Assembly: GCF_040054535.1 (NCBI RefSeq)
Contig: NC_090796.1
Location: 11,946,001-12,010,000 of the forward strand
Reading direction: 5' to 3'
Length of the DNA stretch: 64,000 nucleotides
From: Antennarius striatus
Lineage: Eukaryota; Chordata; Actinopteri; Lophiiformes; Antennariidae
Shown here: positions 26,092 to 46,163 of the stretch, piece by piece
How the letters are laid out: each line of letters begins with the position of its first letter
Numbering within the stretch: position 1 is the stretch's first letter
Position numbers and translations under genes: made by a program
Notes under the pieces: model-generated
Database searches by the model: none
Told to the model about the DNA's origin: nothing
Seen by the model: the letters and a program-made list of their open reading frames with translations, nothing else

Positions 26092-26190
26092 CAGCTTCTT
26101 GGGTGACGGACAGCTAAACGAGTGAATATACTCTAACTGCAGCCCTGGTCCGTCTATCAGATGAAAGGAGTTCTAGCCTAGGTTTCCTGT
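26092..26190 (-). other. pde6g: Putative noncoding first exon of pde6g
   Basis: A strong donor (AAGAAGCTG then GTGAGT) lies at 26092 on the minus strand. The pde6g ATG exon is preceded by an acceptor at 24680/24681 (CATTCAG then GTACC). Splicing the two gives a 5' UTR with no ATG. The 5' limit is inferred from the TATA box about 30 bp further up; it is not observed. Confidence 0.6.
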
Positions 26191-26218
26191 GAGGGCCACA
26201 GGATGCTTAGGGCCACTC

Positions 26219-26225
26219 TTATATA
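26219..26225 (-). promoter_or_regulatory. TATA box of pde6g
   Basis: Minus strand reads GTATATAAGAG, a good TATA match. It is about 130 bp upstream of the donor of the putative noncoding first exon, and a TAATCT (CRX-like) hexamer lies just upstream at about 26243-26248. Placement is by motif only. Confidence 0.55.
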
Positions 26226-26349
26226 CTGAGAATGCAGAGAAGATTACAAATGCACCGCCTCCCTGTTTGAATGTCAACAGTTCACATGTTGTGTATCCAT
26301 GTGGGGTAACGTCAAAGCAGTGAGTGCTGTACCATCTCATTGTTTTGGA

Positions 26350-29117
26350 TCTCAATTTTCAAATTTAGAGAGAATTTTGGATGAAATTGTATGATTTAAA
26401 AAATATTTATTAATATATTATAATACTTGACACGCAAAATTGGAAGAAGTGTTTTGGAAAATAAAAGAATGACTGAAATTACTTCATGACATTATGCTGT
26501 TCTTGTGATCAAACTGATATTGAACAACCATATGAAGTCCAAATTGCTATGCTTAATGCACCAAAAAGAAAAAAAAAGAGAAATAAAATAGAAAGTATAT
26601 ACTGGTAGTTGTTTTGAATGATTGAAAATGATTTTCATGCATAACTGTTACAAAAAGTAAATGGTGAAGTGAAAATAAAAACATTTTATCATCTTTCCAG
26701 TCTGGTCTGATTGTGCATGTGTGCTTAAGGTTAACACAGTTCAACTACCTGCAGGGACAGTGGGGGTGATCGTCTGGCATCATCATCTTTGGGATAAGGG
26801 GAAAGAGATTTTTTGGGAACAGCTTGTACCTGTAGTTTCAGACTACAAAAGGCTAAGAATGCAGAAACCTTAACTTGAGACAATCATCTCTCCTTTAATT
26901 TTGGATTTTTATACATGAAAAGACTAAAGACATACAGTATAACTTAAAAATCTATTCACCCTACATTTCCCATAATGCAGCTCAGTAGCAACTCTCATTA
27001 GATTCATGCCAATGTCTTTGAACAAATCATCTAGCACTTTCGATGATGTTACATAATCACAGCTGATGGAATTCATCATTCACCCTATAACTGGAAGCTA
27101 AGCCCTAAAAATGAATCCTAGTGAGATATTATTTCAAAGTCCATGCCACAGCTCTCCTGAGGGCATGTCCATTCATTTTCCAGATAACCCCTAAGCTGTC
27201 AGCAGGAGTGCACACGTGTGAAGATTTATTTGCACTACTGATGATCACTCACTATGGCTGGCAAAGATCTTACACACCTGTACAGCATTCATTTATTTAG
27301 AATGCTCCCATTCACCTATTATTATACTCCAAAAGAAATCAATCTGCATCTTTAAGAACCACAATAGCAGTGATATAAATATATTGAACTGAAATCAGCT
27401 GGATGGCTGAATGATATGCACACAAAAAAATGAAAACACATTTGATAAATAACAATAGTGAATTTTTTGATAGTTCTTGGGTTCCGATTATGGGAAGTGT
27501 AATTTTTGTATTTCATTTTCACTGAAAAAGTATATATAATAAAGAAAATGAGAGGTTGTTGTCTGGCTATCCTTTTATCATCTTTTAATGACATAATTAT
27601 GATTTGACAATACATTTTATTATGTATATTAGATATTCCAACATTGTAAAGTGCAGTGCCCGCAGCTATCTTGGTAATATCTTTTCATGATATGTAGCTA
27701 TGACTGTTGAGGTGCATTCCCACACCATACCTAATTTTTAAAAAAAGGGAAAGAGATGATCATGGTTTGTCTTTTCACTGATCTATTGTGACACTCTTAA
27801 TCTGTACCAAAAAAGTTTGTTCCATCTCTGCAGTCTGACTTGTAGGCTGGAGCATCTCTGTAGCACAACACTTTCATAATTGTAGGTTTTGATACCTTTT
27901 GGCAACTTTGCCACATTGTGATTATTATATTTCAACGGACCATCGGACCTTCTTCACCTCAGGAACCCCAGTAACCTGACATGATTAAACAGTTCATACC
28001 CAATCATGCATGAAATGCAGGAACTGAACAGACTTCCTATCTGTATTTGATTTTTGACAATAAAGTTGACTATGACTATGAGATGGTTTGTGTTACAGAA
28101 CAACTGGTATGATGTTGCATCGGTGGCATTGGCACTAATCCATCTTGAGTTCTTTTCCATCACGTCAGTGTCACAGGGTACAGCGTTATGAATATGATCA
28201 AAGTGTAATCCCCTGCATAACCTAGATCAAAGAACTACAGGCTGGAGCTGCCCTCTAATATCTGTATAATCATGACAGACTGCATCACTCACCAGACTAC
28301 AGCTGAGTCAGAGGAATCAGGGTCAGCACCACCACAAAGTGGTCCTGTGAGAGATATGGACACCAGGCTCAGCTGACTGAGTGACGTCAGTCTAAAATCT
28401 GAACATGCTCTGCGTCTGTCCTGACATAATCCATCAGATTATTACTTCCAGAGGCCTCCTCCATTCATCTATTTACACCTATTTAGATCAACAGAAATTT
28501 TTTGTGAAATATTTTTAAAAAAAAATACTTTACTGATATTCAGATGTTTCTGATTTTTCTTTTTAAAGTTGGTTGCATATATGCCAGGATAAGTTACAAG
28601 TTACCAGGCCATTTCCTTGATGAAAGCAAGTTTACAGTTTTTTTCACACCATCTTCTCAAAGTGTCTTCATTTGTTAAACAACTGTTTACAACACTTCCA
28701 GTGCAGAAAATAAATATGTGCTTAAACAAAATGAATCTAATAATCAGAAAAACACAATAAATATATATTCAGTGCTTTAAATTATAACTTCAAACAAGAT
28801 GTTAAAATGTGCAAACAACTGTCATGACTACAGGAACATGACAATGAATCTATGAAGCGTGCAATAATTGAATCAGCTGGTAAATGAGAAAATACAGATG
28901 ATACATATTGTTCTTCTAAAAGGTTTTGAAATTCATAAAAATTGAGAGATAAAGTTATTATGTCTCATTTGGAGGTAACATTTGCAACTGAAGTGTTATA
29001 TTAACTACTTCCACTCATTTTGACACTCAGTAAATGAAAGATTATCACATAAAAACCATGCAACACTTATCAAATGTCTACACTGTGGTTGAGAACCACT
29101 GGAATAAAAGAGACCAG
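26350..29117. other. Intergenic between pde6g and oxld1
   Basis: AT-rich, with no recognisable exon. It contains a possible retroposon tail at about 28045-28080 (GACAATAAAGTTGACTATGA) and a less AT-rich patch at 28240-28450. That patch has a palindromic CRE (TGACGTCA, 28382-28389) and a MARE-like GCTGAGTCA (28302-28310). The part just below 29118 should be the oxld1 3' UTR. Confidence 0.45.
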
Positions 29118-29973
29118 TCACGTCTTCTTCAAGAGTCTAATCTCCATTTTTAGGTAGGTTTTAAGGTTCTCATCGAGGACGTTCTCCTCAATAGCAGCAA
29201 GCGCTCTGTCGCCTCCGTCATGGTAGTAGGCCAGGAGCTGCTCTGCATGCTCGATCCACACACAGTTATGACAGCCACTCATGCAACAGTGGGTAGGAGC
29301 CGGCGGTGGACCCTGGTCGGGAGACCATGAAGAGGCGTTGTGACGACGATCTGGTTCAATACACTCAGAGGAGTCAGGATTAGGCAAATCAGGACTATTT
29401 GACCGGAAACGGATGGCACCCATTTGTGGACCTTGTCTCCATGAATGTAGAATGCAATGGTAGAAACAATCTCTCATGTGTAGATGGGAGAGGACACACA
29501 GCTGGAAAAAAAAAACGTAGAATATGATGTGTTTTAGACATTTTTTATTCGTATTCTTTTACATAAATGCTTTTTATGTTTAAGAATGCAAATGATAAAT
29601 GTCAGAGCGCAGTTTGTTCTTCGTACAAGACAAACAACAAAAATAAAAATAATAAATAAAACCCGACACTCTGATAAAATGTTATATCAAACTTAAGAGT
29701 TTTAAAAAAAAAGTTTATAAAAGAGCTGGCAGTAATAAGTACGTTCAATAACTAATTACGTATACAGTATAGTTATTCTAAACAATAACACGTAATGTTT
29801 AGATTTCGCTCAGAAAATCGTTGAAAAGGAAAGGTTGGATGAATGTCAGCCTGTGTGTGCACCTTCGGTAACATTAGCATCTGTACAGCTAACACCACAG
29901 TGCGGTTAGCTTAGCTACCAACCTTGTGTAAAGACACTGTCGACCTCACCGCGTTTACACTCAAAGCCAACAT
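29118..29973 (-). CDS. oxld1: Oxidoreductase-like domain-containing protein 1
   Basis: Small protein of unknown biochemical role; the human product is reported mitochondrial. Two coding exons: 29950-29973 (ATG at 29973, MLALSVNA, donor GTGAGG) and 29118-29501, joining in frame to 135 aa. The C-terminal half carries the family signature: Pro-rich lead ([18 protein letters not shown]) with its Cys cluster, then an acidic helix (ADENLK-like, here [16 protein letters not shown]). The N-terminus is short, lacks acidic residues and has scattered Arg/His, compatible with a mitochondrial presequence. Adjacent to pde6g on the same strand, as in human (PDE6G-OXLD1). Confidence 0.92.
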
Positions 29974-30300
29974 CGTCGGAGAAAACAGGAGCCCCGGTGA
30001 CGTGTCCGCATAATTAATTTTCTTTTAACTGCTTTTCCTCTTAACTGTTTCAGGCTCTTGGAATCACATATCCGAATTCATCTGACTTCCGAGATTCTTG
30101 CATCACTTCCAGTTGTCCTGAACTTTGACCTTTATGGTCAAATATGTTGATTGGTGGCCAGAACACAATGTGACAAATCACATGGCAGGTTTCTAATTTT
30201 AAACCAATGGAAAATGAAGTCGCAACCTTTGGGCGGGTCCCACGATGTCGCTGCACGTTCAATCTCTATCCAGCAGGTGTCGGTATTTTTTTGTGAATAG
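29870..30300. promoter_or_regulatory. oxld1 promoter region with GCTA cluster, CRE-like and CTCF-like sites
   Basis: Around the first oxld1 exon: a GCTA/TTAGC cluster at 29874-29925 (GCGGTTAGCTTAGCTACC), a CRE half-like GTGACGTG at about 29997-30004 upstream of the ATG, and CCAGCAGGTGTCGG at 30270-30283, which matches the CTCF core except for one base. No plus-strand gene starting here was recognised. Confidence 0.4.
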
Positions 30301-30639
30301 ACGCGCTAGTTGAATTTAAACAGGCCAAAAACACGCAAATCTTATTTAGAACAGTACATTGTGCAAAATTACCGAATGAGGTTGAAGTCAATTCAAATAT
30401 TGCATATACTCAAACTATATCATCATTTCTTCTTCTCCTCCTTGTTTTTTTTTTATATCTACAGTATATCATCATTCATAGGTATAGATATAAAAAACAT
30501 CAGTTATCAGTTTTTAGTCATAATACGTCTGCGTGACTAACATTTTTATTACTATACGGCTCGTAGTGGCTGATTGCACTGAACAAGACTCATTGATGCC
30601 TAGAGGCTGCATGTGCCTTGTTCTTCTTTGCCTTTCGCC

Positions 30640-30880
30640 TTTTTCCTTCAGGGGTCGCCACAGCGAATCAATTGTCTCCATCTAACCCTGTCTTCTGCAT
30701 CCTCCTCTCTCACACCAACTACCTTCATGTCCTCTTTCACTACATCCATAAACCTCCTCTTTGGTCTTCCCCTAGTCCTCCTGCCTGACAGTTCAAAACT
30801 CAGCATCCTTCTACCAACAAGGCATCCTTGTGCCTTGTTAGGGCCATGAAATCTATTTCTGGGACAAAACAACACATTTC
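30640..30880 (-). mobile_element. Non-LTR retrotransposon 3' fragment (reverse-transcriptase C-terminal tail)
   Basis: Minus-strand translation contains RTRGRPKRRFMDVVKEDMKV followed by VGVREEDAEDRVRWRQLIRC, a widespread LINE ORF C-terminal tail. About 75 codons remain. No catalytic domain and no clear poly-A or repeat tail, so this is a short dead fragment. The clade was not assigned. Confidence 0.8.
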
Positions 30881-32480
30881 TGTTCATCTAGACAGAACAA
30901 CGTTATAACGAATATCTAATTTTTGTGTGTGATTCCAATTTAATGTTCTCATTAAATGCCTGTGTAATGCCTTTGATCCTAAAAGTTATAGGTTCATCCT
31001 ATAAATTGTTAATAAATGAATAAAATACTAGATAATAGCAAAATAATTTAGAAAATAATAAAATACAAGCAGTGATAAAGATGTATTGGTTGATAACATG
31101 ACTGATTTCAATATCATAACTTGGCTTTGACTATATAACAACCATTTACTAACATAATGTCAACTTTTGTGTTGTCAACTATAATTACTTGATCTTACTT
31201 CCAAACCCAGAAAGTGCAAATAAATATAGAAAAAGAAACAAAATGTCCAAGGCCAAGGCTGAAAACAGTGACTTAAATAAGAACGACTTGTCAGGCCGAG
31301 TATCCTTATATGTTTCCCATACATCCTTTTTGAAGCTGAAATAGCATTTAGGCCTAAAGATTGAAACAGAGATTAAGAATAAACTCTTGACCCATTCACT
31401 GATGTACAGTACTGTATGGGGACATGCATGTGTGAGGAGGTGTGTTTAATGGCGGAAAGAGAAGAGGTGTTAGTCTTTGGTCCCCACAGACTGCAATGTT
31501 TGCAAGCCACATCCATGGTAACGTTGTGTTGAAACACAGCAGCTGCTCAGCCTGGCATGAGATACCAGGTGTGTGGTGGGGCATGTTATCTCACTGGAGG
31601 CCCTGATCACGATGTGACCATATTCCAAAGAGAGGCTCTCCCTTAGTCATGCTTCACAGAAACTCAGGCCTCTGTTCAAATGCGAAAAGCCAACAACAGT
31701 TAAAAGGCTGCTGATATTGTTTTGAAAGAAGGGATGGATTGCAAATACGGTAATCCCCAAACAGTAATAAACAGACAATGGGAAGTAGCTTTGTACACAG
31801 ACAGTAGAATGAACTGAATCACAAGTTTTTATAGTCCAGTTAGGCTTAGTCTTCCAAAAATGGTCTTATATTAAGAATCCATTTCACAGTGGTTTTTGCA
31901 ATTGCGAGGTGTGCCTGCTGGGTCATGTATCACTACAAATACAAGAATGATTGGATGGATTAACTTTATTAATTGCATAACATGTGGATATGCCTGTGTC
32001 AATTATATGTAATACCCTTCACAACATCTATAGAATGAAGATATAACGAATAAGAAACAAAAAAATATTTACATGCTGGGCAATATTACAACATGTGTCA
32101 GTGCTCCTTTGAGAACATTATTGTTAACCCCACAGTCATTAGTGTGCCCGTCTGACCGTCCATCTATAATAACTTTTATTTTAAGGTGTGCCTGAAGGGT
32201 CGTTTTCTTGGTCGTTGCATATTTTACAAACTATACATTCTGTCCTCACCAGACACCCGAAGTTTTGCTTTTTTTGGTTTTTCTGATAGTGGTCTCTCAG
32301 TCAAAAGTCATGGGAGGTTTTTTCTTTACTTACTGATAAACAAACAACCTCTGCAGAGGAAAATCCACCAGACAGAAATGCTGATGAACAAGATAATTTC
32401 TTGTTTTTTTGGGGTTTTTTTTACTCACGTTTAGAAAAAGAAGACCTGACTATGTTTGATATCAGTTTGTGTCGGTCAGC

Positions 32481-32662
32481 TCAGAGAATCTCTTGAGTAT
32501 GTCGGGGATGTGAGCACAGAGGTTGAAGTGGTCTATTTTCCTTAAGAATATCCTCACAAGCAGTCCCCTCACAGCCCTGCTGCTGGATTACATTTCTCTT
32601 AACACCTTTTCTTTTGGAAATCCTGGAGCTCTGCTCCACCACCTCCTCTGAAGGGCTTTGTG
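32481..32662 (-). CDS. Orphan exon-like open frame, unrecognised
   Basis: A strong acceptor (a pyrimidine-rich stretch then TTTCAG) at 32663 on the minus strand precedes an open frame of 60 codons. It begins AQSPSEEVVEQSSRISKRKG and ends in a TGA at 32481. It looks like a terminal coding exon: charged, low-hydrophobicity, with a basic KRKGVKR motif. No companion exon was identified upstream (higher coordinates). It could be the last exon of an unrecognised gene, a pseudogene remnant, or chance. Confidence 0.25.
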
Positions 32663-35520
32663 CCTGAAAGGTGAGGCAAAACAAAATGGAACACATTTAC
32701 AGAAAATAAACTCAAATGGAAGTGGTTATTTTTGGTACTGTTACACTTGAAACATTTTTCATAACCTGGTAGTTCCAGAGGACTCCCATGGGTTTCAGGG
32801 GGAATTATTGGAGTCCTTGTAAAGATGAGTTCATCATATCACATTACTCTGTCACAAACTGACAAATATAATATTATATTTTTATTACTATTAACAGAAA
32901 AATTCTCCTAAAAGCTTTTCAATATACAGTACTGTGTTCAGTTATATAGCATGACATAATTCGACACACAGAAATACATACAGGTATAGTTGAAAGACTG
33001 AAGGCATTCCCATTATCCCTTTGGCATGCTGATATGCTCTGGAAATGTTTGATGCTATGATGTGTGGTGAAGTAAAGTTACCTTTGAAAAAATATTTACC
33101 ATAACTATACCACTTGCCTACAAATCTCTTCCAGTTTGATACTGCACATAGGCAACTCTAAATAGAATTGAAAAATAAATGAGATAAAACGAGAAACTGA
33201 ATATATTGTAATAATTTTTATCAATGCCTTCACAAGAACTGATATGCTTATTTGAGATTTTTTGGTGGACTCAGCAACACTTTAAAAATGGGAACAGTGC
33301 CCGTCTCAAATATTGTGAGGGATGCTTGAAATGCAGAATGCTCACGCAGACATACGCAACACACAGCTTTGTTCTGGCTCCATGCATTCAGCATGAGAAG
33401 GATTACTGTAGTGTTATCACTGATAATCCCGGTGAACAAAAGGCCTTGAAGTATTTCTAACAACCTGTTGAACGTTCTGCAACACTTTGCTGTCTAACTG
33501 TCCAGTATATTGGTAAGGATTTACAGCGATGCAAACCCAAACAAAAACACAGAAAAAAATCCTAAAATTGCACCAATCCAAATCAACTGTGGTAGAAACC
33601 ATGAGATAAATCTGCATTGTGTGAGAAGGTTTAGTAGAAGGTCATACAGAGTTTAGGTGATCTGAGCTCATGTGATTTGCCTGATACAGTTGTGGTGCTC
33701 ATGAAGTAGTATTTGTGTGCTGCAGCTGTGTCAACAAGCTACGCAAACAGTTTCCCTCAATTGGGAAAAGTGACAACAGTTTTCTATTTCATTGCACTCA
33801 CTTAATGTGAAGAATGGCATCTCTGATAAGTCAGTATCTTCTCTATTTGAGGATGAGCTCAAAATCTTACATTTAAAAAGTATCAGGGAGGTGTACTGCA
33901 CTCAGGTGTCCTTCCTCAAGGTCGTCCTGGTTGAATCACAGCACCAGCTTTGTCCTAACGTACAAAGACCCCATTGTTACCTGGAGGGGGGGGAGCGGCC
34001 GGGTCAGTGCACGAAAATGACGTCGGTAATGACAATGTCAATGCCTTACTTCAAAAGACAACCAGTCCAGAAATGTATCCCTGTGTGTATGTTAATATGT
34101 CACAGTGAGGAAGTGTGGGTGAAGATGGCAAAAAGATTGATGGAGGGATCTAATCATGGATTCTTGTCCTTCTTCTATAATGACAAGTAATCAAATTCTC
34201 CACCGCAGATCTGGTTGTTTTCCAGCGGGATATAATTGTTGGAACTACTGATAATAATTTTATAAACTTCAGGGCTTTTGATAATGATGACAAGTTTTTG
34301 ACTTAACATATGCTGGATAAAGAACACATAAAATCAATAGCTACTATAGCCTGAGTTTTTACTTCACTCACCACAATGTGGATCATTATTTTATATGTAA
34401 ACATAGCTTAACATTAACTCACACTTCATTCATGTGACTAATTGCGCTTGAGCATGAGAATTCTGGCTTGACTCTCTAAACCAATAACCATCTCGTCTGT
34501 GAATCAACTCTGTTTATTTGTACAGTTCAGATCAAACTGCTTGTTAATCATTCTTCAGTGTTTTTGCGTGGTTCCATAAAGGTCTGCATGACTGAGTAGC
34601 TGCAGATGAAGGAGCTTAAATGCACAGTGAGTAATGACACATTGACCAATCAGTGGTCTGTGATTGTTGACACCTCAGTCACTAAACACCTTCACTGAAC
34701 CAAACTATGGCTCTGTTCAGCTGCTCTGCATAGCAGCACGGAAAGTTGTAAATGATTAACAGATGCATTTTATTTTATTTTTTTAGTTTTATCATGTTAT
34801 TAATGTAAAGTGCAGCACGCAGTGGAAAGAGATAATTAGAAAAGTTGAGGGCTATAAATTTGTGGCTCTCCTCCTAATTGATGGTTTGTTCAACCATCAG
34901 AGGAATGAAAGGCTAGGAAGCGAGGAGGGTTGCAAACTGTGAGGGGAGGTATGTGTTACTTTGATGAGACAGGCATGCTTTCATTCGAAATTTCAAGCAC
35001 CAGAGTTCTGGGCTCATGTTTGCCTGCCAATTATAATGGGTTGAGTTTATCAGGCAGAGACTCACTGGGACCAACAACAAGCAAAGCTACATATAGTCAC
35101 TGATAATAAAGTGTTACACCTCAGTAAAAGGTTTGCCTAGGATCACATTACATTACTAACATGATAATCACTTTATAGTTACATAATTACAATACATATT
35201 TTGGTCAAAGATATCACAAATGATGAGTGGCTGAGATTACCTAAATAAATGTCCTTGGCTTTCAGATCACTTCAACACCCTTTCTTATTGTGCATTTTAG
35301 CCTGTCAATATACTGAGTATGATTGCACACAGTTCATGTGTGCATGCTACTACTGTAATAGGGCAAACGGCTCTGCAGCTCAGATACTGGGGCTATCAGC
35401 AGGATAGTCTCTTGTGCCAATTAGCTCACACTTAAAGCATCTCACTCTCCTGACATGGTGGTTCCAGAGAGCATTGTTGATTTCCTCCCTTTTTCTGGAT
35501 GCACTCTTCCTCTCATCGAA

Positions 35521-35690
<170 letters not shown>

Positions 35691-36499
35691 GTACAGCAGA
35701 AAGCCAACAATGTGAGAAAAGTCTCACATGTTTCACCCTAATTCCTGGATGTTTTTGGTTGCCTGGTCTTGAGGCATCCAATATTCTTTATCTATTTCAA
35801 ATAGTGCTTGGCAACACAATAAATATAACTGTACTTATATTTTATACCAGATGCTTGCTCCATAATCCAACTTATTAGATTCATCCATTATTTTCCCCTT
35901 TAAACATTTAGGGCTACCATCATGCCATTGGCATCCACCATGAATTACATGGACTTGAGGATTATCTTTTGGTTATCAAACCATAATGAGAATTTGATAT
36001 CATGGGAAGCAAATAATGATGATAATAATAATAATGTAAAGTAGTCATCAAATAAGGAGCTGCACAACCTGTTTGGACCTTTAAAACCTTGGGTGATAGG
36101 TTAGTCCAGGTATGATGCAATGAGGTCAGAGCTTTGTCACTTTCTTCTCACTGAAAACAAAAGATAAAACAAGACAAAGATGTTTTTATTGCCTTTATCT
36201 GCCCATATTTCCTATCAGGCCCACAGTGGTTATTTTTAGAGACTTTTTTATTGCTTCATCTCTGAGGGGATAGCGAGAATTACTGCTACAAACAGACAAA
36301 AGCAGGCTCTTCTGAGCTAAAAAAAATACAACTGGGATGTGGCCTTTATTCACCTTCGTAGATTATTTGGAGGTTATCAGGCCACGGCAGTTGGACCACT
36401 TATAAATCACAGCTAAACCTCTAAATGACACTGTCATTGCTAGCAGCTGGAGTCACTTCAGTATACATAAAATATGAGCCTGGGGGAGGTGGAGTCAAC

Positions 36500-36501
36500 G
36501 T

Positions 36502-36532
<31 letters not shown>

Positions 36533-36559
36533 CGTGCGCGTGCGCGTGTGTGTGTGTGT
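36500..36559 (+). repeat. (TG)n microsatellite with CG-containing variants
   Basis: TG dinucleotides interrupted in the middle by TGCGTGCGCGTGCGCG. Purely alternating purine-pyrimidine over about 58 bp. Confidence 0.9.
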
Positions 36560-37299
36560 TCATATGGTCAGAAGGACCCATGTCAAAATATTACTTAAGA
36601 TCTTACAACAATAATTTGTGTTGCACGATACAACACTAATTATGTAGTGTTGTACTTAACAACATTGAAAAATTCTCAGATCCAGATCCTGATCTGGATC
36701 ATCACCCAAATGCAATAGCTTGAAGGATATGATAAGATTCATCTTTGATGCAAACCCATGCATTAGTTTATGTATAATACTGCAAAACATCAGAACAACA
36801 AAGCTGAACCATTCACATAACCTTGTTGGCAGAGGTAAGAAAATAAAATGATAACTACTTAAAATAAATTGAAGCGCAAGTCATATTTTACATCTGTTTA
36901 TGGACGTATCAAGAGTTGTAACTCAATTCAAGAGTGTTTGAACATTTTATAATCATGGAAAGATGTGATTTAAACACCTTTGTAATACTGTGAGTTGTTG
37001 GTCCTGACAGAAAAGACACACAGAAAGAGTGTTCTGCTGAATCAACTGATGTCTACTGTTTAAACTGTCTGATGGTGAGAACCAGGATACACTTCATCAA
37101 AGCAAATGTTTCCCTCCCTCATAGAGGGATTCTGGAGATGGGCTGGCAGTGTAGTGAACAAACAAGTGGAATATAGATAATGAATGGTGGTCATGAGTGG
37201 GTTGACAGAACATTGAAAGGTTGTACTTCTATTTAAGAAGACAAAACGAGTGTCACCAGTCTCCAGACCTGCAGCAGAAAGGCATCCAGTGTGCAGGGG

Positions 37300-37440
37300 T
37301 ATACAGTGTGTGTGTGTGTGTGTGTGTGTATCTCACACACACATATGTATGTGTGTGTATGCATACGTATGTATACATATACACACACATATGTATACAT
37401 AAGTTTTTTGTGTGTGTGTATACATACTGTACATGCATAT
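37300..37440 (+). repeat. Alternating purine-pyrimidine tract (TG)n, (CA)n and ATGT/ATAC units
   Basis: A (TG)n run is followed by (CA)n and several ATGTATAC-type palindromic segments. These give inverted repeats between the TG and CA parts, so the region is prone to Z-DNA or cruciform formation. Open frames of CVCV/THTH type here are not genes. Confidence 0.8.
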
Positions 37441-39386
37441 ACTGTACTGCTCTGTTCTAGAATTGGTTGCTGGGCATCATCAAGTGCCTCTTCACACAAT
37501 TCAAAAGAAAACACACTATTTACATGATCAGAAGTTAACATTTATTTACTGTACATGAATCACACAGTGAATGTGATCAATCAGATTGCTGCTGTACATT
37601 GAGTATTATAGGTTTGGGGAACACTCATGGTCACTTGATTGGTAGAATGTTGATAAAAAAAATTAAATAGCACACAGGAGTGCTATAAATAGTATTAAAT
37701 ATACATTTTCATTCAATGCTTCCATCCTGTGAAATTCTATTGACACATTAACAACATATTTAAGCCGGCAGTTCAGTTTTAGACGAGAATCTGGTGGTTA
37801 TGAACAATATTTCCGATCCAGGCACAAGTAATATACATTTACTCCTATAGTTAAAGAGCAACATGTTTGTGATATAAGTGAAAGTAATGCCTGTCCTTTT
37901 TGGGGTTTTTCCAGCCTGTGTTGTCTTCATTTAAACTGAGTAAGGAATGTTTCACTGGTATGTGGCTACTGCTGTGTTATAAAGCTTAAGGTGTGTGTAG
38001 GGTAGGCTTTTGCATGCACATGTGCATATGTGAATATGTTATTGTGCCAACGTTTTAAATTACTGTCTTCATGCATTTCCTTTGCACCATCACTCTTTAT
38101 ATGTGTGGTTCAGCAAAGTCCACAGCTCACTCTCAGCAAATGTGACCGCTGCAAAAAGTCTTTGTTCTGAACCAAAGCTGTGGATTTGTCCCCTCGCTTC
38201 CACTTCCAAATGCAGCTCTTTACCCTCTAATACCCAGTGACATGTGGGAATTCAGTTAAAGAAGGTTTAGCCTGTTTTCCATCGGTGGTGACCCAGCATT
38301 CACCTCCACAAGGGGAATGGAAGGTTCCTCTCAGACCCAGCTTAGGGAACCACAAATGACAGCAAACATACAGAAAGTGTGAAAGAAAATGAATGAACTA
38401 GGTTATCATGATTGGGAGTTGACAGCCGATGGGTGTTCACCACTGAGACGTCCTATGCAGACCATTCCCCTGCAGAGGAAGAGAAACATGGTAGAGTTGG
38501 TAATTAGACAGTAACAGGAGATTTAAAAGGGAATCTCCATCTATGCTAGGCTATCAAGTAGACACCAATGAGTTTGGAGTTGCCTGTTGATGGAGGGGAG
38601 AAGACATACACAACTCCTATTTCTAGCTAGCATTGTTAGGGTCAGGGTTAGGATAGGGTTTTTTAGATATGTGTGTAAATATCCAGGTAATGAGCTACTA
38701 CAAGACAACTAAAAATAGTCATAGCTCTGTTTATCAAGAAATGTACAGTTATATGTGTCTATATTAATATATAGGCTCGACGCACCTGAGCTGGAGAATG
38801 CTGATCTTCCAAAATTTGTCTAAAAACATATACAATTACTTCTTTTAAAAATAAGATGTTGTGTTTTTATCCCTATTTTGCCAACAACAATATGCCAGTA
38901 ATTTTAGTGCTTTACATATTCTTCAATAGTTGTTTTGATAATATATATTTAAACTTTACTCGCACTCTTTCTTGAATTAGAAACTAAGTTAAAGGCTAAG
39001 GCATGAGTTTGTTAATACATATAATACAAAAAGAACCTATTATAGCACAAACAATGGAAATGTATGATGGCTATGAGGGTAAATAAAGGACACATCATGT
39101 AAAATTAGAGATTTTTCCATAATATACTAACAGCATTTCGTAAAGAGAACATGAGTCCAACATGTGTATAAAAAAAGAAAGTAAAAGACATGAAACCTTG
39201 ACACCAGTGAGCTCCAGAAGAAAAAAAAGAGGCCGAACAAAGAACTGATTCATAGTAAACCTGTAGAGAAAGTTGCTATGGATACAGCAGGACCTGAGCG
39301 GCCGATATGCACCACAGCAGGGCGAGAGAAATGCATCTGGAGGTAAGCAAGTGACAGGAAGGAACGAGTCGAATGAAAGAGATGTG

Positions 39387-45800
<6,414 letters not shown>

Positions 45801-45859
45801 CACTGGCAAGGCAAAGATTAAGAGTTCAAGAATCCTTTGTGCGTGTTTTCCAACCATCT

Positions 45860-46103
<244 letters not shown>

Positions 46104-46163
46104 AAACTCTTAAAAATTAGTTCTTAGAAATTACTATGGTCATTTTTTTTCTTCATGTTGATG

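Noticed and set aside
33792..34190. 132-codon plus-strand frame
   Set aside because: No recognisable family, no flanking gene signals, contains a G-run; probably chance or degraded repeat.
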